Shown piece after piece: positions 22,806 to 33,599 of a stretch of 64,000 bases of DNA. The stretch lies in the NCBI GenBank assembly GCA_963680875.1, contig OY804582.1, positions 48,316,646 to 48,380,645 on the forward strand, in the 5' to 3' direction. The stretch is from Bathymodiolus brooksi. Taxonomy: Eukaryota > Mollusca > Bivalvia > Mytilida > Modiolidae. The notes below the pieces were generated by a model, which saw nothing but the letters and a program-made list of their open reading frames with translations, was not told the DNA's origin and searched no databases. Position 1 is the stretch's first letter, and each line of letters starts with the position of its first letter. The position numbers were made by a program, and so were the translations under genes.

Positions 22806-23254
22806 ACACCATTGGTGTGTATGCTATGGATGTTTTAAGCTATGAAACAAATAAATAATGACGTATGAATTTCCAACCCGTTATAAATCCGTAGTTTTAG
22901 GTGTAGTGTTTTTGTATATCACGGTTTGCCCTTTTGTTCGTTTATCCTTTAATCGCTTCATTGTTTGTCCTTCCACTATTTACGGCTTCTGATCACCTCT
23001 TATGTATCTTCAAAGCCTTTCTTTCGTACATATTATAGATCACCTTTAGTCGGATAGGGAACATATGCCTATCACTCCTACGTAGACAGTGATAATTGTT
23101 GTAGACCTAACTGTTACGTAGAAACACCGAACTAAATATTATCCTCCATCAATATCATTTCTTTCCAATGAACGTTTTTTCCTGTCCATCATTTCCTTTG
23201 TGCTTTATATGTAGTGTTCATACACAGGAGTTTTTCAAGGGAAATTAAAAAAAT

Positions 23255-24060
23255 CTAACCCGATCCTTTAATTTAAGGTTTCTCTATTTAGATGATTCTT
23301 ATCAATACATATGTTGTATGATGTTGTCGATAGCATCTATGTCATTGCCACCAACGATACAGCGACATGTGCTTCACACCTTGATCTACACCTTGAAACT
23401 TAAGAGCGAACTTTTATGACACTATAAATGATTTCAATACTTCCATTGTAAGCTTTTTATTTATATATTTGTGTATGTGTCAACATTCCAGTAGCACATG
23501 CATATGGAGTTCATATCTCTCGGCTGATCGCATATTCTTGAACATGTGGCTCCTGTTATGATCTACTTGATAGAAGGTTACTACTGGTAATGAAGCAGCT
23601 ACTGAATCAATTGTTTGTAGTGGTTAAGTTGAAGTATTCTCTTCGAATGTTGTGCTGTCACCACCATGGCTGGGTTAACGTTACGGAATATCTGTGTTAC
23701 AAATGACCAGGAATATGTTATGTTTGTTGTAATCACAATAAAGGTAATAACAAAATTACCGAACTCCGAACAATCCAATCATTTTTTCATTCATGATTTT
23801 ATTATTTGTAGCAATAGTAACACGACCGGTATCACATATGGAGCTGAAACTGCTTACCATTGTGGGTCACCAGAGTTCAACACTGGTGTTATGTAGGGTC
23901 TCTTTTGCTTGCTCTTTCGTTTGTTGTGTAATGTCATTGTTTGTTCTTTTTCTTTTGATCATTTCATTGTCCTTCCTTCTTCGTCTTACTGCTTCTGGAT
24001 ACTCCCTTGCTATCTTCAATCATTTCCTACGTGTATGCTCCTTCTTGTAATAGATGTTAA
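23255..24060 (+). pseudogene. PLE RT palm-to-C-terminus and 3' region, remnant (A2)
   Basis: After the degenerate palm (a L-R-F-L-Y-L-D-D-like stretch at 23,275, where the family has Y-I-D-D) come a block ending in Y-D-T-I-N-D-F-N, then a block around A-D-R-I-F and L-M-K-Q-L-L-N-Q-L-F-V-V. The 3' region follows with GAGCTGAAACTGCTTACC. It is a fuller remnant than A1 and begins just before the palm, so the 5' two thirds of the ORF are missing. Paralogues: 41,885-42,420 and 59,695-60,470. Frameshifts and stops are frequent. Confidence 0.75.
23740..23769 (-). mobile_element. 30-bp PLE-tail insertion with ACAAT duplication
   Basis: Thirty bases identical to the end of the tail repeat at 57,324 lie between two ACAAT copies (23,735-23,739 and 23,770-23,774). 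Copies B (42,394-42,398) and C (60,204-60,208) have one ACAAT and no insert. In sense (minus) direction only the last 30 bases of the repeat were inserted. Confidence 0.85.
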
Positions 24061-25487
24061 ACAATTTTTGAATTATCCACCATGTTCAATGCATTTCTCT
24101 CACCTCATATCATTTTTCGGACAGTTGATTATTCTTCTGTTCTTGTGTACGTGCTTTAGATATTGTTGAACGTACGCGAATATAACCCATGCTGGACTTT
24201 TTGAAAACTTCTGTCTAACAGCCTGGCTACGGTGATTATACTACTAATCTATGCAAATAATAGGTATTTGACTCTTGTCAATGTATCTTCAGAACTGACG
24301 AGTACATGAGCTTTTATGTATATTCTCGCAATACAAACATAGAACGAGTCGACTGCAAGTAATTACAAATAAGACAGGCCATAGAAGATAATTTAGAGAA
24401 CTTGAAATAATGAAATATAAGCGTGAATCGATAGGACGTATGCCAATGCATATTGTACGATTTATGTTTGTTATCTGTTATCTAATTTGGCTTTGTAAAT
24501 ATCAAACATGCAACAATATAAAATAAAAATGCCTTTGCATATGGAAATGTATTAAATAAGATGATACATTCTAACTCACGGATCTCGTTATTATTTCAGT
24601 TAAATCTACAATCAGTGTGTTTTCTTCATTACGTAATATTCGGAACCTTGATTTATCTCTGTTCTTAATTTAACCAAATCTCGAAGTAGAGTCTGAGATA
24701 ACCAATCACAAATGAGAAAAATATAACCTGACATGTAAGGTAATCAGAACGCACCTCATTAAAAAAACGTTAGAGAAAGCAGAAGAAAAAATATATAATG
24801 GAAAATCCAGAAACAATTGCAAAATCTTAAAATTTTGGAGAACTGAGCTATCGTATTCATAAACAAGAACAGAGACGAAAGGGTACGTCTTTAATGTATT
24901 GGTGCATGTCCTAGTACACATGACATAATGGAAATAAGGTGCGTTAAATGTACCCGAAGCTTGCAGCTGTACGATTTTTAGACTTTCGAACTTTCTTGCC
25001 TTGCGGATAATAAGAGTATATAAGGTCGACACATGGAAGTTGCTATTTATAAAAGATTTTTATGGCATTAATATAGACAGGAACAAGTTAAATAAAGGAA
25101 CAAAGTGATGAAATAACTAAATATTTTTATTGAACATGAATATGCATGCAGAAAGTTAAAAAAGTAGGTGGTAATTGCGTGTCACGAGCGTCTTTGTGGA
25201 AAACAACAAGACCATACTTTATCATAACAAATATCATAATTATCAAAAATACGTATACTGTCATTTAAAGCATCTCTGATTCTTTCTATTTATTGAAAGG
25301 GACGTTTATTTCTTTCCTTAATAGCTGTCATGGTAACTTCAAAATCCTGTCAGTTATTTTTCCGAATATATTTTGACTTAATTATAAATGCGGTTTTGTA
25401 ATTTGAACTTTATTTTTTTCTTATCGACAAGCTAGTGCTATATGATTTTGAAGTTGCTTGCTCCATATCTATTATATCCCTTACCAT

Positions 25488-25842
25488 ATCGTTGGTGCAA
25501 TTATTAGCGAGCTCGAGTGATGCACATCGTGGGTTCGAGTCGGGGATGGGTCAAACCAATGGCTGGAAATTGGTATTTGCTGCTTCTATGCTAAGTACAC
25601 ACTTTTAAGGAGAAAGACGAAAATTGTGTCGCGGAATTGGGATAATGTGTCCTGGTGACTTATATTCGCACAGATTCTTGCTTCAATGAGCAACCACAAT
25701 AATAATTAAACAAATCGTGTTCGCTTAGTAAAAACGACCATCATCATCAGCTCAAAGAACTGCAACCTATCTCGCCGATTTATTGCTGAACAATTGCTCA
25801 TTTTCACATTAAATAACAACAACTCTCTCACTGCCCTATTAC
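25488..25842 (+). mobile_element. tRNA-derived SINE (A)
   Basis: A head with B-box-like GTGGGTTCGAGTCGG (about 25,529) is followed by a long body (GGTCAAACCAATGGCT, ATAATGTGTCCTGGTGACTT) and a tail with AACAACTCTCTCACTG. It is at the same unit position as 43,425-43,780, so it was present before the duplication. The tail CTCACTCACT-type repeat in copy B supports a SINE 3' end. Confidence 0.8.
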
Positions 25843-26014
25843 ATACCGCCAGGATATAAACATCTGTAGCCCTTTTCACAAAAATAAGTATAGTCCTAAC
25901 TTTTTCACTTAAGATTATCGTACGACAATTCCTAAGTCCTTTTCACAAAGATTATCTTACGACCAATTTTAATCTTACGACTAAAATTACGCTTACGATA
26001 AAAAAAAATCCTTC

Positions 26015-26165
26015 CTTAGGTGTACTCGATGCAACATTATGTGATAAATTTTGACGGTGACTTGCGACAGGTCAATGGTTTTCTCCGGGTACTCCAGTTT
26101 TTTCCACAAATAAAACTGACCGATATATTGATGAAAGGGGCGTTAAACACCATAAACCATCTTCC
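26015..26165 (+). mobile_element. SINE 3' fragment inside the DNA transposon
   Basis: GATGCAACATTATGTGATAA, GGTTTTCTCCGGGTACTCC and AAACTGACCGATATATTGAT.. GGCGTTAAACACC match the core and tail of the SINE at 19,285-19,485. The tRNA-like head is missing. It lies close to the transposon's left end and may have become part of the transposon. Confidence 0.75.
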
Positions 26166-26169
26166 TTGG

Positions 26170-28015
26170 CAACCTAGTTTCATTTTCATCGCAGAATGTC
26201 TTTGTATTGCTTTCAGTATTATCTGAACTACGATTTCTATGAAAACCTTGTTAGAAAGACCAAAGAGGTAATTTTATCACAGACAGTCTCAGAGAATATA
26301 CACAAACTAAGTTATTAAATCAGACTAATGAATAACATTTAAAAAAATCTAGAAATGCGAAAGTCTACATGTTTCTGACGCTCAAACAAAACATTTTTTT
26401 CTTAATAGAAATATTCTATAAAACATCCCCGGCACTATTTTATTAGCTGCTTTTATGCTATGATGTGTTTGTAGGTTTATATATAATTTTATTCTTATAT
26501 ATGAATCTGTCACCAATAACTGCACAAAATATGAACAGGTATGATTTTCGTATAGAGGAAAATGTATAATGCATGTAGATTAAAATGATATATGATAATT
26601 ATCATTACTTGAGGTTATTCGTCATCATCCACGCGTGGTCACTTTTGGTAGAAGCATTGTTTTAAGGGAGTGCATTTGGAGTTTGAAAGAAACCTATTCC
26701 TATATATTATCCATGCTGGATAAATCATTTCATCGTTGTGTTTCAGCAAAATATTTACACTCACATCGTATTTCTTTTACATCCGTTTTTCAAACCTATC
26801 CCCTCTCCTCAACAAATATGTAAACATTGATTCTCTACTATTAAAGGAATAGTTACTTGCCAATTAAATGTAAGTTGTTTTTATTAATCTTAATATTAGC
26901 ACCTGGTAGTTTATAAGATGTTCTACATATTAGCAGAAAGGCAGTGGCTCTGTTTACAACTGAAAGTTTTGTATGATTAGGCATCCAAATCATTTCCTTA
27001 ATTCTATTAGAAAGTGCTAAGAATAGCTTAAAATAGTTCTGACAATGAATTTTGTTTATGTAACATTCCATCTTTATTCAAATTCAAGTCATGGGTACCG
27101 CATCTTTCTGGATCCAATAATAATAATAATGTTGACGAATCATTAAAGATTTTTACTAAAAGTCTACAGGAAGAAGGAATATATGTTTAGTATATTTTTG
27201 TATTAAACATTATTAACGAGCTTGATATTAGTGGTGATTTCGTAAATACATATATAACCAATTTAACAAATTTAAAGTAAATTACACGATATTCTATGAT
27301 TTAACAATATGTGTCCATGTAGTAAGATAGAAACGTACATGTATGAAAGTAACATTAAAGGAAAGCTTTAATATGTTACTGATAAAATTTATCCCGATGT
27401 TTCTCAGATAACCCAAGTTAGATGTGTTTATCATCGATCAATCATGAAGACTAAAAAAATATCCCTGTTATATATTAATATAACAGAAGAATGTACACAT
27501 GTATTACCAAGAGTGTCGATGATCATCGAAGTTGCTAGAAATTAATAAATTGTATTACAAATACAAAAGCAATAACGAAACGATATTATTGCATCCAGAA
27601 ATTCCCAGTCCTATAACGGCTTTTTAAACAACATCTTTGTATTAACAAAAAAAAGCATAGGAAAAGAAAAATCCATCCCATGTTGTCAAGTAGTCTTTTC
27701 GATTGTCGACCGTTCCCAATTTTGAAATCTAAAATAAAAAGAATTATCCTCACTTTTTTGTCAGATGATATGTAAACAATACACTTTGTTGCATTGAAAA
27801 TGTAAATGTACGGAATATATCGTTATAGACTCTGTTATTAGGCACGCCAAAGAGGAGTTAACAACAATATTATGTGTAGCGTCTGTTTGTATGAAACCAG
27901 ATTTATTTCAATAAACATTTATCAATATGTGTAATAAGGTTTGTCATACGGTCAGAGAAAATGCGCTAACGGTGAATGGTACTCTTATTTTTAAACCGAA
28001 GCGCCAATCCACCGT
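26170..28015. other. Interior of the DNA transposon, unassigned
   Basis: About 1.85 kb with no transposase motif, no RNA gene and no internal repeat that I can see. A 72-codon minus-strand frame at 26,853-27,071 has no recognised family. Confidence 0.4.
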
Positions 28016-29089
28016 CCTTCTTTTTTGTTCTTTTTTTTACTTACGATAAAAGATAAGACAAATATTTCTCTTACGTTCGACATTTTACACTTACGACAGG
28101 GTAGTTTTACACGTAAAGTTAGGACAAATTTTACACTTAAGATTATCGTAAGTATGTTTGTGAAACTCTTTATGATCTTAGTTTTACACTTACGACAATG
28201 TTTCATCGTAAAAATTTTGTGAAAAGGGCTACTGACTGATTGTGTCTTCATGTTGTGATTCTTTTACGCGGACATCCTGTTGTTCTTTTAGATGTTCACC
28301 TTCAAAACACTTAAGTTCATCAAACAGGAATAAAACTTATATACTACTAACATGTCTGACTGTTAGCGCATCATTTTCACCTTCATCGCAGATAGAACAA
28401 AGAGTGTTACACTCGAATGCACTGTCTGAACGCTAGTCCCATGCGTCTCTGATGTATTTCATTTACAATATACCGTTTCTGACCAATATCAAAGACACAC
28501 CAAAGACAGCAACGTCATCCGGGACAAGATTGTCTACAATTGATAGCCTGCTATTTTGATCCAGCATAAATAGGCTGACAACAACCTGTCTCACAGAGAT
28601 CTAGCATCACTAGAAGATTAAGAAAACAAATATCAAATGAGCTATTTTATTTTAGAAAGATTGTTGTATTACTCGACACAAACGATTGGTTCCCTCGTAA
28701 ACACCGCCATTCAATATAAATATGGTCCTTACATGGGTGAAGAAGCAAAGATGGGATTATTTTCTTCAGGTTTTAATACCTTATTCCATTTTAAAGGGTC
28801 AATATCAATTATTTCTGACAATAACATTTGACACTTAAAATTAACCATTTGATTTTAATTGGCTATATTGTCTATGCCCTCTGTTTTCGTGGCTTCCAAA
28901 GACTTTTATATTATTTGGCTTTTTTACTCTGGGCGTACTTTATGAAGGTTATTCCAGAAACGTGTCGCGCGCACTGGATTAGATATCTGCGTATTTAATT
29001 TATACCTACTACATTATTGGATGTCGTAGCCATAATTCTTTTATATCAATGAACAAAATAAATTCATTTTTACACATTTAACAAAATCT

Positions 29090-29370
29090 GTTTCCACAGC
29101 CCATTCAATTAGTTTGTTTAATGGTTCTACACGTGTCTGATTTGAAATGGGTAACTTGGTTAATAACTTCTCCATATAAATATGGATGAAAATTACATGC
29201 AGCATTATTATAAATTAACAATTAGCAATTATCTTTTTACAGTTAGCAAAATCTGCCCCAAAGAAACATTTGCTTATCATAGCCCATTCAATTATGTTTT
29301 CAATGATTTCACACGTGACATATTGAAAATGGTTAACTTGGTTGATATTGTTTCCATATGAATATGGATG
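29090..29370. repeat. Two-unit tandem repeat (~180 bp)
   Basis: AAAATCTG(TTTCCACA/CCCCAAAG)...AGCCCATTCAATTA.GTTT...TTCTACACGTG / TTTCACACGTG and GGTAACTTGGTT...CATATAAATATGGATG occur twice, starting near 29,085 and 29,248. Copy B has nothing similar between 44,530 and 44,600. Confidence 0.7.
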
Positions 29371-29569
29371 GAATTAACATGCATAATTGTATGCATACAT
29401 AAGATCTTTATAGTAGTAGTAACATATAGTGCAAGTTTAAAAAAAAATAATTAAAGCATATCGGCAAAAATGTGTTCTATAAAAAATATAGTCGAACATG
29501 ACATTTCATTTGCTTAATTAGTAAGAAAGGATATGCGTGTACATGAACATCACTCTCGGTTTTCTTTAT

Positions 29570-29860
29570 TGAGTCCGAGTTGCTCATCTTGTTATTATTT
29601 GTGTGTGTGTGATGTCCTATTAGGTGTGAGAGTTCCGTGTTGTGAAGTCCGTTGCGATTCCACATAAAGTGTTCGGTACATCTTTGCATGTAGTTGGAGG
29701 TAGTAGAGCTCTTGTCTTATTTACGTTAGTTGTGGTTATTTTGCGGATAGTGGTGCCCAACACACATTGTGTTTTGTTGTTGTTTTGTTTGTCTGCAGCT
29801 TGTGTATTCTATGCTGCCAGTTTCTCTTGATTGTCCATTCGGTATTTTGTTACGTTTATG
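29570..29860 (+). pseudogene. PLE 3' region, remnant (A3)
   Basis: TTCCGTGTTGTGAAGTCCGT, GCGGATAGTGGTGCCCAACA and TCTTGATTGTCCATT match blocks of the 3' region in other PLE remnants (for example 14,800-14,920). The block order differs from those copies, so this is rearranged. No protein-coding part is left. Copy B counterpart: 44,720-44,945. Confidence 0.55.
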
Positions 29861-30129
29861 TACACTTATGCACAAAGTCAAGTAAAGGAACAGCTTTTTT
29901 ATTAATTTTTTGCATATTTTGTTATTTTGCTTCATAAACAATCACGTGTATGTCACTTTCCTATTAATACCGTGTTTTTGAAATATGTCAATTTACGTCC
30001 TTACACATTTAAAGTCGGATGCAAATTTCTTATGCACAGAAGGTATGTGTATGTTGTATTTGTTTTTCTTTTATTTCATTTAAGAATTGAATGAATTTTT
30101 TGTAGCTTTTTTACCGTGTAAAAGCGTGG

Positions 30130-30262
30130 ACTGAAGCATATTTTGTATGAAGCTACACAAAATGCATTGAATTCTGATAATTGGCCATGAACGAGGCCTC
30201 TCCATTGTGATCTGTCTTGCACCTGTCTGGTTGCCTCTGCCCATGTGTTGAATCCTAGCTGT
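30130..30262 (-). pseudogene. LINE ORF2 C-terminal tip
   Basis: The minus strand decodes as E-A-T-R-Q-V-Q-D-R-S-Q-W-R-G-L-V-H-G (about 30,235-30,185), the D-R-x-x-W-R motif found at the very C-terminus of several LINE polyproteins (RTE/L2-like). The rest of the LINE is missing. It abuts the truncated end of the Ty3-type RT at 30,276, so it may mark the event that removed the rest of that element. Confidence 0.55.
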
Positions 30263-30275
30263 TTCCTTTCTTTTT

Positions 30276-30660
30276 CTACCGATCTCTAAACATATCTAAA
30301 CAGGAGATGAAAGTAGTTCCGCGTAGCTGGTCAATACATGATTCAATGCGAGGCAACGGAAACGCATCTTTATGGGTAACAGAGTTAAGTTTTCTATAAT
30401 CCATACAATAGCGAATTTTTCCGTCCTTCTTCATGCAGATTACAGGAGCGCAGCCCATTCCGATGAGGAAGGTTGACTTATTTTCTTTCCCAATAAGTCC
30501 ATCACATACAGTTTTTCTTCTTCCTCAATCCCAAAACGGTGTCCTTCTTAGTCTTTCCTTTATTGGTGTAGCATTACCTGTATCCATACGGTATGTCTGT
30601 GAAGTGGTCAATATCCATGTCATCAACTGAAAAGGTACCTTGAAACTTTATTAATCATTT
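30276..30660 (-). pseudogene. Ty3/gypsy-type RT, N-terminal part only
   Basis: A 60-codon frame (30,276-30,458) holds A-P-V-I-C-M-K-K-D-G-K-I-R-Y-C, D-Y-R-K-L-N-S-V-T and F-P-L-P-R-I-E, then L-D-M, which are the first RT motifs of Ty3/gypsy elements. It breaks off right after L-D-M, before the Y-x-D-D active site. Codons before it (30,458-30,660) continue the RT N-terminus with stops and a frame change. RNase H, integrase and the 3' LTR are absent to the left. Confidence 0.85.
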
Positions 30661-31131
30661 TATCAGTTGAATTTCTTGTTCTTTTGACAAGTGCTTTTTA
30701 GATCTTTCCAGTAAATCGATCAAGTGTGATGGTACATCACATGGTTCCTCGGTTTCAGTCTGGTTTAACTGTCTTATTTGCACTTCATTCCTATCTGCAG
30801 TAGTCTCCTCAATGTCATCACATTCTGTGTTGATTGTTTCTTCAACTTCAATTCCTACTCCAAGATCATTACCTTTCTTCAGTAATATGAACTCGTTTGT
30901 AGCATTATTGAAGACTACTGGTATTTCAGTCTTATTAGGTACAACCACGTAAGGCATTGTGATTCCTTTCAAGTCTGGGAATGGTTGAAAACAAACATCA
31001 GTGTCAAAGTCATTTTCAAGTTTCACTGTACATTGAATTGTGGACATCGGAGGGACAGTGATTCGCTTATTTAATTGTATTCGAGACACTTTGATGTCCT
31101 TTTCTCCAGCTTTAGCAAACTTTGCGACCAA
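30655..31131 (-). CDS. Ty3/gypsy-type Pol spacer between protease and RT
   Basis: A 158-codon open frame, the longest intact stretch of this element. It reads R-I-T-V-P-P-M-S-T-I-Q-C-T-V, then a long acidic region with E-E-T-I-N-T-E-C-D-D-I-E-E-T, and D-V-P-S-H-L-I-D-L-L-E-R-S, L-S-K-E-Q. This is the usual linker after retropepsin and before RT in gypsy-type elements of molluscs (family knowledge). It has no catalytic residues. The frame ends at a stop at 30,655. It lies between the protease and RT pieces in the expected order. Confidence 0.7.
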   Translation of the reverse strand: MVAKFAKAGEKDIKVSRIQLNKRITVPPMSTIQCTVKLENDFDTDVCFQPFPDLKGITMPYVVVPNKTEIPVVFNNATNEFILLKKGNDLGVGIEVEETINTECDDIEETTADRNEVQIRQLNQTETEEPCDVPSHLIDLLERSKKHLSKEQEIQLIK

Positions 31132-31182
31132 CTTCTGATTTTCTATGCTAATTGTATATCTATCTAAGTCAATGATCGCATG

Positions 31183-31480
31183 TTAAAGATGCAACAAATC
31201 TAGACCAATAATGACTGGATCTGTAGTATTAGCCACAATGAGCCTCCATTTTGTTTCTGTGTTCGCAATTTTGAAACGGGCTATGTCCCCTGATACTGTC
31301 TTTATGCAAGTAGTGTGCCGTGCCCCTTTCAGCGGAAAAACCGTGCGCAGCCAACTGGTAATTTCAAGTTCTTGAAACAATCTTCACTTACAACTGCAAT
31401 TTGAACCCCAGTATCGACGATTCCATCAATCTTGCGTCCGTTTATGGAGATAGGCAGAACAAGATTGATTCCATCATATT
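31183..31480 (-). pseudogene. Ty3/gypsy-type aspartic protease
   Basis: The minus strand shows D-G-I-V-D-T-G-V-Q at about 31,425, the D-T-G active site of retropepsins, and V-I-I-G-L-D-L-L-H-L at 31,186-31,215, the C-terminal I-I-G-x-D-x-L motif. The usual residue after D-T-G is Ala or Ser; here it is Val. The two motifs are in different frames (the 65-codon frame covers only the second half), so the gene is broken. A stop separates it from the spacer. Confidence 0.8.
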
Positions 31481-31857
31481 TATTGGTCTTTTATATTTCT
31501 TTCACTTGGAACATACCAGAATCATGTTCATTTTGTTTTGACTTGTCCTTGTTCTCCATTACGTCTGAAGAGGGTTCCTTGCTGGAGCCAGTGGAAACGG
31601 CCCCCAACACAGCATAGGATAGCGTTGTGACGGAGAATCAGCCAATTCACAAATATCAGGGAAACCGGCTCTTTGTAACAGGTTATCCTGCCTTGACTGC
31701 AGGACATTACTGGAATATTTTACATTAGTTGAGTCTTCCAATTTCCTAGTTGTACCAAAGCCTCCTGGTTGCTGATAAATCGGCGGCTGGGCTACTTCCC
31801 TGGCCCGTGATCACTTAAAGGGTTAGTTCGAGTTGGCGATTTTGATTTTTTATTTGG

Positions 31858-31899
31858 ACATTGATTGCTATAATGTCCCACTTCTTGTCATGAGAAACA
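31858..31899 (-). other. Zinc knuckle with stop in place of second Cys
   Basis: Codons read C-F-S-(stop)-Q-E-V-G-H-Y-S-N-Q-C, a CX2CX4HX4C nucleocapsid knuckle in which the second Cys codon is TGA (31,888-31,890). The spacing is otherwise exact. It lies between gag and protease as expected. Confidence 0.85.
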
Positions 31900-32013
31900 T
31901 CTGACCTCCTACTAGGTGACGGTGTCCTTGGCCTACTTCTTCCGTATTATTGATTCCTTGACACTAGACAACAAATCTTGGATGTGTCTTTTTGCATATT
32001 TGAAACGTCATTC

Positions 32014-33337
32014 TCAGTTTTTTTCAAGTCGATCTTCAAACATTTCCTGAGTCGCTGTCTGACGATTCGTCACTTTCAAAATTAGCATGTTGTACTTTCC
32101 GTATGTGTGGCTTAGCATGCCCAAATAATACTTTCTGATTATATATGGAGCTCTTAACGTATTATAGCGCTTGATCGATTCTGGATGGATTTTCATCCAT
32201 AGCAGCTAATCCTGCTTTTTTGTCATTGCAACCTTTCAAGAAAGCATCAACAGCCATCAATTCAACAATATCTTCAGTGGCTTCGCTGTACCCATCGGTA
32301 GCCATTTCTTGCACTCTCTCAGTAAGCTCTTCTATTGACTCTTCTACATTTTGCTTTACATCCTGAAGCTGTTTCCTGATTGAATGTGGAAGATCTTTAT
32401 TACCAAGCCGTTGGAACATTTTTCCATCATTAACTTAAAATCCTTTTGTACTGATTCAGGACGCGTACTGAAAAACTTCAAAGCTTTCCCTCGCAAGCAT
32501 AGAAGAAAATTGTAAAGTTTCTGGGCATCTGTCCATTCAAAACGCAAGGCAGTATGCGTAAATTGCAGGTGGTATGATTTCCAATCCCCACTTCCATCAT
32601 AAGTCGTCAACTTTGAGAAATGAGGATGTGCGACCGACAACTTGTTACTACTGGATTTAACACTCTTGGTTGTTTTCTTAATTTGTTCGCTTCTCTGTGT
32701 TGTTTCTGAAAGATTATCACCAGACACTTTTTTGCTATGTGTTTCTTCTTCTGACATATGACCTTTTTCTCTTGGCCCATGAATATTTTTGTGTGCAAAT
32801 TTGTCTATCATTTTTGATGTTTTGACATGTTGAATTTCTTCTTCTAACTGTTTTATTCTCTTATTTTGATCTAACAATTGTTTTGCCTGAGCTTTTGCAG
32901 TTGCATCTGCCTTTTCAATGTAATTGTATTGCGCATCTACCTTTTGCATCAATTGTTCCCGTTCCGTTTTCAATTCATACATTTTTTCATCTAATTTACT
33001 AATTTGTCCCTGATAGTGTTCGTTCTGTCTATGCAGCTCCTCTTCCCTTTATAGTTGGTATTTTGACTCTTGAGTCATTAAAGCCTCTGTCAATCTAGAC
33101 ATACTCTCTTCTCCTTCACGAAGCTTATCAGCCAACAACTCATTTTGACTAGTAATTGCTGTCAATTCACTTTGTAAAGTGTCTATATTATTTTACCTTT
33201 CTATGCTCCATGGTATTGGTCGCATCAGCTTGCTTATTAATCAGTACCTCTGTTTTGTACTTCTCCATGACCTGTTTCGTGTTATCCTTCCTCACAGGCT
33301 CTGTTTCATCTATCTCAAAGGTTATTCTACCGCTCAT
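32014..33337 (-). pseudogene. Ty3/gypsy-type Gag, decayed
   Basis: The best start is the ATG at 33,335-33,337, giving M-S-G-R-I-T-F-E-I-D. After a frame break near 33,190 and a stop near 33,048, a 208-codon frame (32,982-32,356) gives a long coiled coil (heptads rich in E, Q, K, L, residues 1-60), a basic Ser/Lys-rich stretch, then Y-D-G-S-G-D-W-K-S-Y and L-R-G-K-A-L-K-F-F, the capsid-like core of gypsy Gag. A further frame (32,419-32,162) holds E-L-M-A-V-D-A-F-L-K-G-C-N-D-K-K, typical of the capsid C-terminus. At least three frame changes are present. No product is possible as it stands. Confidence 0.8.
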
Positions 33338-33599
33338 CACTAGTGGGTCTCAGATATGAAACGGTACCCCATCTATCAACTTAAGTGATTATAAATTCAG
33401 AGCAGCTTTTGAGCTGTCTTTAATAATCATTCCTGATCTTTTTTCTCCTCTATCTGTGATGGTCATAAGCTCATCCTTTGTGGCAGTATTTATGTTAATT
33501 GGTTTCTATGACATATTTCCAAATTCCAATTTTCAACTATTTATTGAGTTATATATGATTTTAATTTTAGACTAATTTTAACTTAAACTAATAAACTAA

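Larger units (their letters stand above)
20340..25866 (+). repeat. Large duplicated unit, module 2, copy A (left part)
   Basis: Aligns in order with 35,300-43,802 (copy B) and 54,400-61,766 (copy C). Compared with them it lacks the hairpin MITE area. It carries about 640 bp of sequence not found in the others (20,860-21,500), whose 99-codon open frame at 20,978-21,277 has no family motif. PLE remnants, a palindromic element and a SINE inside it are listed separately. Confidence 0.85.
25867..28231. mobile_element. DNA transposon with TAGCCCTTTTCACAAAA inverted ends
   Basis: The 17-bp ends TAGCCCTTTTCACAAAA and TTTTGTGAAAAGGGCTA are perfect inverted repeats, flanked by CTG on both sides (25,864-25,866 and 28,232-28,234). 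Copy B keeps an uninterrupted site with one CTG at 43,800-43,802. Inside each end are several CTTACGA and CTTAAGATTATCGTA motifs in both orientations. No transposase is recognisable: interior open frames are at most 86 codons and without motifs, so it is probably non-autonomous. The superfamily is unclear; a 3-bp duplication is known for PIF/Harbinger and CACTA, but the end sequence fits neither well. Confidence 0.85.
28232..30000 (+). repeat. Large duplicated unit, module 2, copy A (right part)
   Basis: Continues the unit after the transposon and aligns with 43,800-45,140. Part of it (28,400-28,620) also matches 48,650-48,860. It contains a reverse copy of the 6,130 repeat motif at 28,943-28,965 and, at 29,090-29,370, two ~180-bp tandem units not seen in copy B. 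Confidence 0.8.

Noticed and set aside
23666..24169. Three overlapping plus-strand frames of 76-86 codons
   Set aside because: They cover the 3' region of a PLE remnant and the short insertion; the frames are not conserved in copies B and C.
29477..29941. Several overlapping frames of 62-71 codons on both strands
   Set aside because: They lie in a PLE 3' region that is non-coding in the better preserved copies.
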